Shown: positions 44,801 to 55,187 of the stretch, piece by piece
Numbering within the stretch: position 1 is the first letter of the stretch
How the letters are laid out: each line of letters begins with the position of its first letter
Assembly (NCBI GenBank): GCA_963681505.1
Contig: OY811993.1
Span: 1,304,693-1,368,692, forward strand
Length of the DNA stretch: 64,000 nt
From: Eunapius fragilis
Taxonomy: Eukaryota > Porifera > Demospongiae > Spongillida > Spongillidae
Reading direction: 5' to 3'
Made by a program: the position numbers and the translations under genes
The notes under the pieces: generated by a model
What the model saw: only the letters and a program-made list of their open reading frames with translations
Database searches by the model: none
What the model was told of the DNA's origin: nothing

Positions 44801-46621
44801 CATCGGCCTGGGCTGAAACACAGCAACGCAGATGCACTGTCAAGACTGCCCTGCAAGCAATGTGGCCGTCAAGATTCCGAGGCAATCGCGGCCCCTTCAG
44901 AGATAAAGAAAGATGAAAGCAATGACGTCACTAACAGTGTTACGGAGGCATTTCAAGCGATGAGTAGTTGGGTACCGGTTCTACCATTTATCGATCAAAA
45001 GCGGGAACAGCAGTCAGATCCCGATTTAATGCAAGTGACCACATGGCTTGTAAATGGAAATATTCCCTCCAAATTACCCAGTTATGGCAGTTACTGGGTA
45101 CAAACCTTGTGGGCACAGAGTAGCCACCTTATGCTTCAGGAGGGAGTTCTCTACAGGCAATGGAAAGACGTTCCTGGAAAAGGGCTTAACAAGCATCTGC
45201 AGTTTGTGCTACCGAAAGCTTTGGTAAAAACCATTTTACAGGAATGTCATGACTCGCCAAGTGGTAGCCATCTTGGCATGACAAAGACACTGGAAAAGAT
45301 TCGATCTAGGTTCTACTGGCCAGGCCAACGCAAGGACGTAGAAGACTGGTGCAAAAGTTGTGAGATGTGTGCGTCTAGAAAATCTCCATCAACAAAAAGA
45401 CGAGCCCCGTTACAGAGCGACCTTACCGGGTGTCCTCTACAACGAGTTGCCATGGACATCTTGGGCCCCCTCCCACTAACCGACAGAGGTAACAAGTATG
45501 TATTGGTTGTGGGGGACTATTTTACAAAATGGGTTGAAGCGTACCCTATGCCTAATATGGAAGCTGGGACTGTGGCTGAACTATTTGTGTCGCGTTTTGT
45601 GTGCCAGTTTGGTGTGCCAGACGTTCTTCACACCGATCAAGGAAGAAATTTCGAATCTGCATTGCTAAAAGAAGTGTGCCAGCTACTGGGAGTAGTCAAA
45701 ACGAGAACTACCCCTTACCACCCTCAATCAGACGGTTTGGTCGAGAGATTCAACCGTACTTTGTTGAACCTCCTTAGTATGGCTGCTTCAGAGAATGAAC
45801 GTGACTGGGACTTGCATATTCCAATGGTGATGATGGCATACCGGACTAGTGTGCAGGAATCTACTGGCTGCACGCCCTTCTATTTGATGTTTGGACGAGA
45901 AGGACGTCTTCCTGCTGATGTAATGTTTCGTCTCCCTTCTTCCCCTATGCAGGTGAACAAGTACGCTCAGGACATGCGGTTTCGCATGGAGCAGGCTTAT
46001 CAGCTTGTTCGCAACCGTCTGCAGTTACAACAGCAACGTCAGAAGGCTATATATGACAGAACAACAAATGGATCATCGTATGCAATTGGTGATCACGTGT
46101 GGCTCCATTGTCCAGCTGTGCCAAAAGGGAAGTCGGCAAAGCTTCATCGCTACTGGCAGGGCCCGTATAAGGTGATAGATGTGCTAGAGAAAGTACTCCT
46201 TAAAATCCAACATAGGGATCATCCCAGAAAGAAATGTGTCGTACACTTCGACAGGTTGAAACCCTACGTGCATTCGTCAAAGAGAGATGAAGAACAAGAA
46301 GTACTGCCTCCTCAGTGTTCAAGTAATGGCGAGCAGGAAGATGACGTTGAAATTGACATTGTTCCCGGGAAAAGACCTGATCAGCGTCGAAATGATCCGG
46401 TGGACCATGAGGAGGTTCTTGTTCCTGTTGAGCCCCAGGAAGTAGTAGTCCAAGAGGACAGGGAGGTCGAGCAACAGCAGGCTGCACCGGGAGAAGAAAT
46501 TGCTGAAGAAATTGCGGAGCCAATTGTTGCAGAACAAGGACAAGAACCAGTTGTGCCAAGAAGATCGACACGAAGCCGCAGAAAGCCAGATAAATTGGGA
46601 CAGAATATTTATGATGTGTAA
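41885..46621 (+). CDS. Gag-Pol polyprotein of the Ty3/gypsy-type element
   Basis: About 1578 residues in a single frame. The order is: gag-like region (1-240), a CCHC zinc knuckle near 242-255, an aspartic protease (DTGSS near 295-299), a reverse transcriptase (YLDD near 726), an RNase H (DTDAS near 873), and an integrase with HHCC finger near 1120, DDE core from about 1190 and a GPY-type module near 1425. The domain order PR-RT-RH-IN is that of Ty3/gypsy. A fused gag-pol frame is found in several invertebrate lineages of this family; I cannot name the lineage. The tail after about 1460 is acidic and unrecognised. Confidence 0.92.
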   Translation: MGDEKKTARFSVRPPARFVSGTDFTLWIQRVELYMKEAEIPDEKKGQELVSLLEDDAFRIVSQMGLLCADKVEYTAVKTCLQRQFSPAGVELEWQRRLHAAQQKSTESLTEFAGRLRMLADKAFPSWKANERLEMARNQFINGVISSSIQLKLMQERPNTFDGAVTLACQLESIESAQRMLQTAKQVGTPSEDTTRGINAATASGNSGSYQELAAQVTSLTQRLDSLLKQEHQTKNSRRVNCWHCKKPGHVRRNCPQLRAGNGNGDRSARHTSAVACTLTLKGAVEGYTTHMLVDTGSSVTLLHENVWKAAVRGQKQLSPAKYPVMAVNGESLVLSGQGDVLLKVGEHVGVHSVLVVKEMTQECLLGTDYLERHNCVIDLGRRTLTIAGHVTPVPLFSGDCTSTCHVLVKETVVIPAYHQVQLPVDLASDEDFPGHVGLFEPKTDFAEDHGGVMVAHSVSPTYGGKTTIQLINPTPVPVTLYSQEKIGKLSFLQEADTVRLVEPSLDKKPTVRSEEAIRKTIDDMASKVQGLTVGENTKFKSLLREFADVISVGDGDLGRTRVLRHKINTGDALPIHQQARRLPFHQRDMVQKMIQGMLEQGIIEPADGSWSSPIVLAKKKDGSFRFCVDYRRVNDVTKKDVHPIPRIDDALDTLAGAKWFSTIDLASGYWQVEMDPSDKEKTTFVTPFGLHQFRVMPFGLTNAPSTFQRLMGLVLAGLSWSTCLVYLDDIIVFSQTVEEHFTRLADVLRRLNEAGLKLKPSKCQLFRKSVQYLGYVVSEKGIEIDPLKTSCVKNWPVPNNHETLRQFLGFASYYRKFIQNFAEIAAPLHALTEKTKSWQWTEQCEEAFTSLKGKLLLPPILSFPQFDQTFVVDTDASQEGIGAVLAHEGHEQVIAYASRVLSKAEKQYCATRREMLALVWAVKCFRPYLWGRRFIIRTDHNSLRWLQNFKDPQGQIARWLEILAEYDFTIQHRPGLKHSNADALSRLPCKQCGRQDSEAIAAPSEIKKDESNDVTNSVTEAFQAMSSWVPVLPFIDQKREQQSDPDLMQVTTWLVNGNIPSKLPSYGSYWVQTLWAQSSHLMLQEGVLYRQWKDVPGKGLNKHLQFVLPKALVKTILQECHDSPSGSHLGMTKTLEKIRSRFYWPGQRKDVEDWCKSCEMCASRKSPSTKRRAPLQSDLTGCPLQRVAMDILGPLPLTDRGNKYVLVVGDYFTKWVEAYPMPNMEAGTVAELFVSRFVCQFGVPDVLHTDQGRNFESALLKEVCQLLGVVKTRTTPYHPQSDGLVERFNRTLLNLLSMAASENERDWDLHIPMVMMAYRTSVQESTGCTPFYLMFGREGRLPADVMFRLPSSPMQVNKYAQDMRFRMEQAYQLVRNRLQLQQQRQKAIYDRTTNGSSYAIGDHVWLHCPAVPKGKSAKLHRYWQGPYKVIDVLEKVLLKIQHRDHPRKKCVVHFDRLKPYVHSSKRDEEQEVLPPQCSSNGEQEDDVEIDIVPGKRPDQRRNDPVDHEEVLVPVEPQEVVVQEDREVEQQQAAPGEEIAEEIAEPIVAEQGQEPVVPRRSTRSRRKPDKLGQNIYDV

Positions 46622-46657
46622 TGTCGAACCATTCAAAAGAGGAGGGAGGGGGAGTAA

Positions 46658-46779
46658 TGTAGCGTACGGACATTGTGACATCATGCACGCACATGCGCAG
46701 TAGTATTCATTGTGCATATATATACTAATGTAAGTGTACGTAACAAGCAGTCTGGTGATTAAAGCTGGTCTTTGTCACA
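46658..46779 (+). repeat. 3' LTR, 122 bp
   Basis: Matches the 5' LTR along its whole length by eye. A purine-rich tract (GAGGAGGGAGGGGGAG) lies just before it. Confidence 0.92.
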
Positions 46780-46783
46780 GATA

Positions 46784-47917
46784 TAACAAGAATGGCAGAG
46801 AAGGTGCTTCCACATGCAATATCAAGTAAACTGTTCTGCAGTTTCACATTAATTCCTGGTATAAATGTGACAGATACTGGTAAATTATGGGGAACACAAC
46901 AATAAAATCAAAAAAGCTAACAATACCTATAACTATATACTTGCTAACAATTGTTGCATGTGCCTCACTTCGGTTGTGGGAATCCCATGGAGGAGAAGGG
47001 GAGGGAGGGATTATAATGATTGGTTTTGAATGGCAACCCAACACGCGTTTAAACCAAAATGCTAAGGGTTAACAATTTAACATTAAACCCTTAAATTGGT
47101 CTACATTTTTGGTTACAACAGGAAACTAATTCTAATAAAATAACTTCGGTTTACCGTGGCAACCAATTCATTTGAAGTGTACCCTACAGTCTATTTTGTG
47201 TCTGTGACGATATGTATGTTGCAACATTGATTGGCGGATCTGATGGCAACTCACCACAGCAGACTAGTTTCGTGTAAAGTTTTTATCTGGAGGATTGGGA
47301 GTACCATCGTTTTTGGAAAACCTGCCATTATTAACCCCTCGTCCCTTCAGCTATGCGGGCAAGCTGTAAAATCTTACAACGAGTTGTTTTCAATTTGCCT
47401 TTATTTAAATGGTATTTTGAATATGTGTGTGACACCATTCATGTAATGGTTTTTATTTTGCTTCAATGAATTTTGCATCAAATACAAATTTACCTCCAAA
47501 GTTGGTGGTTCAGTGGCGGATCAGAATTTTCGAAGGGAGGGAGCACCACTTATTAATGTTTAAATGATCGCGCGTTACTCCTGCAGAAACGAACGTTCCC
47601 CAGGTAACGCACATTGATGGTTTGTATTTTTCATTGTACTATCGATTAACTGGCATGTGATGAACACAACTCTGCTCATTCTTGCTTTTCAGACGTTGCG
47701 TTCGTCGCCGCTTGTCACGGCAATTTAAGCCATTCTCTGTTGAAATCGATGGTGCGATGATTTGCCAGTACGATTCGAAGTATGTGTCCGCATTTTCAAG
47801 GAAAAGAACAGTGGGCACTGCTACTGTGTGACATGCAGTCGGCCAATAGATGGCTTTGTTGTGACTGTAGTTTGCGGTCAGAACGGTATGCGGCTACAAA
47901 GAGGATCCCAATGAATG
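46784..47917. other. Intergenic; possible short exon near 47692-47830
   Basis: The split palindrome arm continues to about 46830. Near 47692 a CTTTTCAG acceptor precedes a protein-like run (RRRLSRQFKPFSVEIDGAMI) of about 40 residues ending in a stop. Family unknown and support weak. The hAT-like element begins just downstream. Confidence 0.35.
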
Positions 47918-47925
47918 GTCTGATA

Positions 47926-50090
47926 CAGGGCTGCCAAAGGCCAGCCGGCCTGTCAAGCCGGTCTGACAGACCAGAGACCTGGCCTGACCTGTTAGGCCGG
48001 ACCCCCGGCATGTCAGGCCGGACCACGCTCCCTAGCTCGTTGTGTGCCAATACGTACATGCAGTATACGACTGAAGCGTATCCGTCTGTTTCTACGCCTT
48101 CTGCTCAGCGGCTCAAAACTGTTTCAAACCCGGATATGTGGGAATACAATCCCGAGGAACTCGTGAGATTCACGCCATTGCGAAGGTTTAGTAGTGCAAA
48201 CACATCCGCTGTCTGCTCTCATTTCAAGGTCCATGCATCAAAGGAGACGGTACGCAGATAAAGCGTGGCGTGATTACGGCCACAGGCTGTTCTCCAGGGA
48301 ACACTCCACTTTGTCTAGACACATTGAACGGCATCACAAGGATGAACAACAATGTGTGTGTGTAGCACACTTCACAACACAGTTAAGGGCTTAATAGCTC
48401 TTATACCCTCTAGCCAATATGTCATATTTTCTTGAGTGATGAGGGTGTCGTCGAAGTGGCTAAATGATTCAACTTTCAGCAGGTCTTGAAATGCAGGAAA
48501 GTGAGCCCAGGTTAGCAATAAAGGATGACCCAAAGTATCCGCATGGTAATATGATGCTTGGATCGACTCTTGGAGATCAGACCAGTAGATGTCATGGCCT
48601 CTTTAGATCCTTTGGAATGGTGTAAAATGCACAACACGCAATTTCCCACTATTGCAAAGCTTGCTCGAAAGTACCTGGCTATTCCAGCGTGATCCGCTCC
48701 ATCAGAGAGGGAGTGTTTTCAAGAGCCAAGTTGATTCAGGAGCGGCTGCGATGGATCCTGCATGTACTTTCCCAACGGCTGGAGGCATCAATTATGCTAA
48801 AGCACATGCAATGCATGGATGCTTCGAAAGAAATAAGCCAATGCTATTGCTCAATGTGCTATAAATAATAAACTGTTCCATATTTATTCGCATCTCAGTA
48901 TGATTTATTATTATTTCACAATCGACATATCATCTTCACTAGTACATTAATATTTGAATTGTGAACAAGTTGATCCTTACATGTACTTCGTTGATTGACA
49001 TCGTATAACGTAACATAATAAATGAATGACATTCATAAACAACTAGCGTGTCCCCGTGAAAAATCGCGGGCTGATTATTCGTCTCGCTATTCACGATCAT
49101 TTGCCAGATGAACAGTTGGTCTACCTCCTAGCTCCTCTTTTTTTACCGGCTGTTTTACCAAATGTTGCGTAAATAATCTATCACCTGTTCTAACATACGG
49201 TTACTACGCAACCTCTATAACATGCCCGCGCAATTTCAGATAGTAACTACATGTTCTCGGCCTAGCCTGTACTATGAGACTTGAGAGTGAACCACAATAG
49301 CGTTGCTTTTATTCTTTCGGCACTTATGCAGTTCCTCCCCCCCACTTTGAATTCAAGAAATATTGAAAAAAATTTAGATGTGAAGTGGAAATCAGCTGTC
49401 ATTGCGACCGCCTTTTGTGTGGGAGGTGGTCGTTCCTATTGGTAGCTAGGTACGCGTACATACCTAGCAACCAATAGGCGCTAGGCCGAGTATATATATG
49501 AGTTACGCGGACGTACGTACGTACGATGGAAATTATAGTAGTGTGTCCCCGTGAAAAACCACGGGTTGATTATTCGTCTCGCTCGTCATTTGCCAGATGA
49601 ACAGTTGGTCTACCTCCTAGCCCCTCTTTTTTTACCGGCTGTTTTACCAAATGTTGTATATCACCTGTTCTAACATACGGTTACTACGCAACCTCTATAA
49701 CATGCCCGCGCAATTTCAGATAGTAACTACATGTTCTCGGCCTGTACGATGAGACTTGAGAGTGAACCACAATAGCATTGCATTTATTCTTTCGGCACTT
49801 ATGCAGTTCCTCCCCCCCACTTTGAATTCAAGAAATATTGAAAAAAATTTAGATGTGAAGTGGAAACCAGCTGTCATTACGACCGCCTTTTGTGTGGGAG
49901 GTGGTCGTTTCTATTGGTAGCTAGGTACGCGTACATACCTAGCAACCAATAGGCGCTAGGCCGAGTATATAAATGAGTTACGCGGACGTACGTACGTACG
50001 TACGTACGTACGATGGAAATTATAGTACTAGATAATTTCTACTAATTCGAACCGGCAGGCCGGACCCCCAGCCGGCCTACGGCAGCCCTG
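47926..50090 (+). mobile_element. hAT-like DNA transposon, 8-bp target duplication
   Basis: The left end CAGGGCTGCC and the right end, read on the minus strand, CAGGGCTGCC match, with GC-rich GGCC/CCGG repeats inside both. The flanks are GTCTGATA (47918-47925) and GCCTGATA (50091-50098), an 8-bp duplication with one change. CAGGG ends plus 8 bp are diagnostic of hAT. A run reading LFSREHSTLSRHIERHHKDE at about 48286-48345 resembles the second half of a BED zinc finger. No dimerisation domain or catalytic core remains, so it is non-autonomous. A long tandem duplication fills its right half. Confidence 0.8.
49044..50030 (+). repeat. Tandem duplication of about 490 bp (two copies)
   Basis: The units start near GTGTCCCCGTGAAAAA at about 49050 and 49543 and end in a TACG/ACGT repeat followed by GATGGAAATTATAGTA. 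Identity is high. Each has an inner hairpin ATTGGTAGCTAGGTACGCG paired with TACCTAGCAACCAAT, and a CGCGGG/CCACGG segment near its start. The first copy has small extra pieces. It might be an independent small element that duplicated inside the hAT. Confidence 0.85.
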
Positions 50091-50098
50091 GCCTGATA

Positions 50099-50589
50099 TC
50101 AGGAACATGAAATTCCACACTCTGAATAAGACACCTTCAGTATTTAAAAATCACTACATGTGCATTTTTCACAACTTGATTATTGGGGCCGTGATTACGT
50201 TACCCCTGGGGAACGTGATGCTTGCGCAGATAAACATTAAGTGGTATCCATTCGTTAGAAATGCGCGGGGGCTACCAAAAGGGGTGGGTGCAGAAGCTTT
50301 ATTAGCGTAAAATCGCTTATATTATGCGACTATAAATTGGGGGGGGGGGGGGGGGGGGGGGGACGTGCCCCCGATGCCCCCCCGTCCGCCACCCCCCCCC
50401 CCCCCCCCCCCCGGCCCCCCCCCTTGATAACGCCAATGAGATTTGTGTACGCACTTTAATATATACCATAACTAAGTTCACACAATCTAATGTAAATCCT
50501 AATGCCATGTACGTAGCCTTGAGCTGTTTTAAAAAAAACTGGTTAGTTAATTTTGGTTATTCCATCTTCTAATAAAAGCGCAGTTAGCT
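50099..50589. other. Gap with poly-G / poly-C pair
   Basis: A run of 24 G at 50339-50362 is followed by C runs at 50392-50412 and 50415-50423, which can pair into a GC-only hairpin or form quadruplexes. Such tracts are prone to sequencing and assembly error. The rest is non-coding. Confidence 0.8.
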
Positions 50590-51394
50590 ATGCTGTCCGA
50601 ACGTAGAATTTCTTCCCTAGCAGAGTGTAGAGATAGCATTGCTGGATTCATTGAAGAGCTTCAGCAAAACTGGAACACTGAGGACTTGCGACTTGCGGAT
50701 TCCCTGTTCACAACGCTGGAGGATTATTTTCGTCTCTTTCATTCTTTTTTGATTGAATCGGCATTCACTGAAAGTGAGCAATGGCAAGGTATTTCTGGCG
50801 ACATCGAAGCTCATGACGCATATGAATTAGTTTCTCAAATGAGAACATTCTTTGACCATTTTGAGGAAAGAGTGTTTTTTTTAAGAGACCAGCAGCCTAT
50901 ACTAGAGGAATATTCACAGCCCAGATTTGGAAGGCCACCCTATATGATTCCAGCAAGTCAGTTTGAAGAAATGATGGAGTTGGGATACACGTATGAATCT
51001 ATGGCTCGGATTTTAAATGTATCTTCACGGACATTGCGACGGTATCGTCAGCAGTATAATTTACCTCGCGGAAGGTTATTCAGTGAATTGGCTGATGACC
51101 AGCTTGACACCCTTGTTTCTGAAATTCTACAGGTACGTGTATTAGCATTGTTAGGATAGTAGAAATGTAGGTTCAGTGCTACATTAATAATAAATATTTT
51201 TATTTATCTCTTAAGGTTACTCCAAATATAGGTGTGCAAATGCTTATTGGAGCACTGCGTTCAAGACAAGTATATGTTCAAAGAACTAGAGTTCTGCAAT
51301 CTCTTCGGCGCATTGATCCATTGGGGAGGACATTAAGAAGGCTTACTGTAACATATCGTAGAGCTTATCATGTACCAGGTCCTAATGCATTGTG
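50590..51394 (+). CDS. Integrase-core protein, N-terminal exons (DNA-binding half)
   Basis: Exon 1 50590-51132 starts MLSERRISSLAECRDSIAGF and ends EILQ before GTACGT. Exon 2 is 51216-51394, from acceptor CTCTTAAG to donor GTAAGT, ending VPGPNALW. The middle has FGRPPYMIPASQFEEMMELG, then YTYESMARILNVSSRTLRRY, a helix-turn-helix typical of the N-terminus of this metazoan integrase-core family. In relatives a segment with HIDGNHKLI and the DDE core follows NALW. I cannot find it on this strand downstream, so the gene is truncated or its next exon is far away. The matching catalytic half occurs at 58730-57988 in the opposite orientation. Confidence 0.7.
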
Positions 51395-52095
51395 GTAAGT
51401 CTGTCGTAGTAATTGTAATTGTTAAAATTTAGATTTGAGGCACTATTGTACGTGGATTTTTACGACTCAATATTTAATTGTAGCATTGGCATATACATGT
51501 AGATGCTACTCACTTATATTTGATTAACTGTGATGAGCTATTTAAGTATAGTTTGATCAACACATCAAGTGTCTTGTTTGTAACTTTTAAAAAGTTATAC
51601 ATTTTATGATAGACTACGTTTTGATAATAGTCCTATTCTATGCTTGGACATGCTGTATATTTGGGACAAAAATGTCCCATCACATATATGTATCATTAAC
51701 ATCACTTATTAAATGCTTGCATTAGAGTAGCTATAAAGGACTAGGAAATTGTATCATTAGTTTGTGACGAGTAAAGTAAAAATTAACAAACAGGATAAAT
51801 CAATAGCTACAAGATTCCTCTTGAATTGTATGTTGGATCTGAATCCTGTTGGGTATCAGAAGATTCAACATTGGCACAAAGCTACATATTGCAAGACCTC
51901 AAAATATATTTTACTGTGCAGAAATAGTGTAGGATGAAGTGCTAACATTTGTAAGGGCCATTTATCATTTGTAAGGGATATTTTGTCATAAACTGTTCCA
52001 TATACCTTCTCTAGTCTTGTTGTGTATCAAAGCCCTTGTAGTTCCATTTCCCATGCCTTCTCATCTCCTTCACCATGCCCACTCAGCTACTTGTT
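51395..52095. other. Downstream of integrase exon 2; repeat R5 copy 4 inside
   Basis: R5 sequence in reverse orientation lies at about 51765-51975 (AAAAATTAACAAACAGGATA, GTATCAGAAGATTCAACATT). It is the most diverged copy and is shortened. No catalytic exon was found. Confidence 0.55.
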
Positions 52096-52285
52096 CCTAC
52101 CCCTCCCAGACCTGTCCAGTATTACAATTACACCTACCCCTCATACACCAGTGTTACTATTACACCTACCCCTCACACACCTGTATTATTATTATATCTA
52201 CCCCTCACACACCAGTGTTACTATTATACCTAACCATTACTATTACACCTACCCCCTCACACACTAGTATTATACACCTGTCCCC
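52096..52285 (+). repeat. Short minisatellite (CACCTACCCCTCACACACC)
   Basis: About five imperfect units of 30-37 bp built from ACCTACCCCT, CACACACCAGT and GTTACTATTA. Confidence 0.8.
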
Positions 52286-52785
52286 TTCCCATTGATTGAA
52301 GAAAAGCCTGACAAGCTTGTTTGATCCAATATGAAATTAGTATCTTTAAACTCCCCCAAGAAAGAACAAAGAATTGAGTTAGGAGGTTAAAAGAAAACTG
52401 GATACCAATATGATTACTAACAAGACAACGCTATCAAAAATGAAATAAAAAGATATGTCAGTTATGTTAATTACTTTTATTTCTTGACAGCCAACAAATC
52501 AAACCTATTGGGTTTTGTTTTAAGTCACATATATCTAATGTAAAACATCTGGGTGTGCTATCAATCACAATCATCAAACTATTGCTTTACTAGGATCAAT
52601 TGTGGCACTGGAATGAGCATTTCATTTATGAATCTTAAAATACTGAGTGGTTCACAAAAGGCCAAAGTATAGGTTGTGTGCTGCAACTTCATGAAAACAC
52701 CAACTGAATATCCACATCAATCAAATATGATGACTCTAAGACTGGCTGCACAGTTTCAGTCTATCAGAAAAAAAATTTCACTATC
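52286..52785. other. Nothing recognised
   Basis: AT-rich, without supported ORFs, inverted repeats or splice-flanked exons that I can see. Confidence 0.4.
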
Positions 52786-53010
52786 AACTGGATCTTGCAC
52801 ACATCCTAAGTACATGTGAAGTGTCTTGCACACATCCTAAGTACATGTGGAGGGTCTTGCCCACATCCTTAGTACATCATCCTAGGTACATGTATAGGGC
52901 CTTGCACACATACTAAGTACATGAACATGTGCACACATTCTAGAGGGTCTTACATATATCCAGAGTGCGTTGCACACATATGCATCCTAAGTACATGTAG
53001 AGGGTCCAGA
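52786..53010 (+). repeat. Degenerate minisatellite (CTTGCACACATCCTAAGTAC)
   Basis: Six to seven units of roughly 30 bp with CACATCCTAAGTACATGT as the core, increasingly diverged to the right. Confidence 0.8.
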
Positions 53011-53526
53011 TAGCAATTCCTGCTCCTGCTCCTGGTTTTAGCTACACGTATCCAACAGAGTTCTCCTAGACCCCCTAGATGGTAAATTTTCACCCACCCC
53101 ATCCGTGCGTGTAACCCTCAGTGAGGGTTTACCTCCAGTTGGAGTTGTTAAGAGATGCTTCGTAGGAGTTGTTAAGAGATGCTTCGTAGGAGTTGTGGGG
53201 GCGTGTGTTTCGTGTAACAGAAGATAGGGGCAGCGTTAATTGTGTCACGACGTGATGTTCCCCCCGAATTAGCCGCTTCGCGCCTACGGTTGTTGTTGAC
53301 CTGGCAGACTGACAATTTTAGAATGATTATACCGTATTCCTTCGTATTCTCTCCGTAAAGCGCATATTTTATTTATATATTTATTTATTATTTATATTTT
53401 TACACGAAATTTTTATTTAACTGTAATAAATTTTCCTCGATTTTTGGCAGCGTCCGCGTTCCATATCTTTGCACTGTCAATTTATATATATATATATATA
53501 ATAATATATATATATTATATATATAT
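53011..53526. other. Intergenic with short duplications and (TA)n
   Basis: A 25-bp unit with GAGTTGTTAAGAGATGCTTC is repeated two to three times at about 53142-53198. A long (TA)n with ATA interruptions covers about 53480-53526 and forms the insertion context of the next element. Confidence 0.6.
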
Positions 53527-53745
53527 GGGACAGTGTCCAGCAGAGTCACCCTTCTGGCTACTTTTTCAAGTTTTCATGATTTTCCTTGAACACCCATGAG
53601 CTTCTGTCAAATGGTCCTTACGCATCCTAAATCGGACTATCCCTCACAAAGTTATTAGGCGCTGAATTTATAATTAGTCATACATTTCAATGCGAGCGTT
53701 ACTTTTCTTTTGCTTGTTCTGGAAATTTTGAAACAGTACCATAAG
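53527..53745 (-). mobile_element. MITE of the GGGACAGTGTCCAGC family, one end missing
   Basis: It starts GGGACAGTGTCCAGCAGAG and its interior is the reverse complement of 15128-15360 (for example TTTAGGATGCG against CGCATCCTAAA). The far terminal repeat is replaced at ACCATAAG by the GTATCAAA repeat, the same junction partner as at 22252. Confidence 0.7.
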
Positions 53746-54055
53746 TATGGCAATCCGTTGCGGACAAAAGTATACCAAACCAAAATGGTGTATCAAAACA
53801 AACTGTGGGTGTATCAAAACAAACTGTGGGTTTGTTTCTACAGACATCGGGTATCAAATGACCGCAACAAAAAAGGGCGTATCAAATGTTACCAAATATG
53901 GTATGTGGGATTTTAAGGCAGCAAAATAAAGGGTATCAAAACGTTTGTCGAACCGGTTGCATACTAAGAGCTTAACACATTCCCGAACGGGAAATGCATT
54001 CGGCAGTCTTCGGAACCCGACTTATGCTTACTACTCGTGCCCAGACCACAGCAAA
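53746..54055 (+). repeat. Dispersed repeat with GTATCAAA iterons, copy 2
   Basis: Matches 22254-22590 at about 85-90 percent by eye, with the same order of TATCAAA motifs. The distal part again ends in CGTGCCCAGACCA. Non-coding. Confidence 0.7.
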
Positions 54056-54149
54056 CTCGTATAGACTTACGTACGTGGTCTATGCGTACCTTACGGAACC
54101 GTAAGGTCTTCAATGTATGGGTCTATGGTATAAGTATGCAAGTATCACT

Positions 54150-54510
54150 TTTCGATTTCATTTGGATTGTCCTTCAAAGCAGAATGTATCACTGAGTGGT
54201 GGACCTCGGGCATGGGACTGTTCTTGCTATTCGCACGCATTAACTATTCCTACGGTACCGAAAAGCCAGCTCACTTTGCTATTGTTACACTATTTGATCA
54301 TGAACTCTGGCCCCTGGACGTGCAAGTACACATGCTGCAGGAGGCTCTTACTTAACATAGTGAACAAGAAATGGCTAGCTGAAAATATTACGAGGAGAGG
54401 TTACAACGGATACTTTGCGCACTCAAGGTAGTTGGACCTGCTCTGTGTCACAGACGGAGAGCATTTGCTTTGATGGCTGTCTTGATTGGGGCCATTTGAA
54501 GTGCACTCGA
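54150..54510 (+). pseudogene. Protein-like stretch, interrupted, unknown
   Basis: One frame reads KAECITEWWTSGMG, KPAHFAIVTLFDHELWPLD and, beyond two stops, YEERLQRILCALKVVGPALC. The composition looks coding, but it is broken and I recognise no family. It could be a decayed host gene or transposon gene. Confidence 0.3.
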
Positions 54511-55187
54511 TTGAAGAGAGCTCCAATGAGCAAGATTGGTATTTTAGAGCCTGTTTTTCTATGTTTATTATTTTAACAATGATAATGTTGACACCGTTTT
54601 TATCAGCAAAGTTATTACTATACTTAGGTAGTTGACAATTTTTTTCAAATTTATTTTTTCGCAATAAATTGTATACCACTGGAAAGAGCAAAATTTCTGC
54701 ATTTCAACGATATCTTACTTGTTCGAATATGTATCTCCATGCGAGTACCACGTAATTTTAAAGATGAAAATAAAAACGATCGGTAATGTACGCGAATGAA
54801 TGGGATGCGTAAAATAAAAACTGTCCCGGTTGTGTTTCTATTCAATACAGAGATATTTTTAAGTGCGCAACCTTAACCAAAACCTTAACACACATAGTCT
54901 GACTAGTATTATACATAGAGATTCACTTAACACTGCTTGATTATATGATTTTCATGTATTATAAGTCAAAATAACAAAGGTCATTAGGATCCGTATACGC
55001 ACAGTTAAAATTAAGATTCAAACTTGTTAAACATGAAGCAAAATCTAGACAGATTAAGACACTATTAAATAACTCATTAGTAATGACAATAAATTGATGC
55101 CAAAAGTTCACACATTTAAGTCCACCACTTAAGTTAAGGTCATCAGCAGTATAATCTGCTAGTAGCCCATATGACGTAATTGTAACG
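54511..55187. other. Nothing recognised
   Basis: AT-rich intergenic or intronic sequence downstream of the minus-strand exons at 55188-56386. Confidence 0.4.

Larger units (their letters stand above)
41744..46779 (+). mobile_element. Ty3/gypsy-type LTR retrotransposon, looks whole
   Basis: A 5.0 kb element with two 122-bp LTRs, a primer-binding-site-like stretch, one long gag-pol ORF and a purine-rich tract just before the 3' LTR. It is flanked by GATA at 41740-41743 and 46780-46783. The identical LTRs point to a very young insertion. It carries no envelope gene. It is treated here only as a resident element. Confidence 0.93.
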
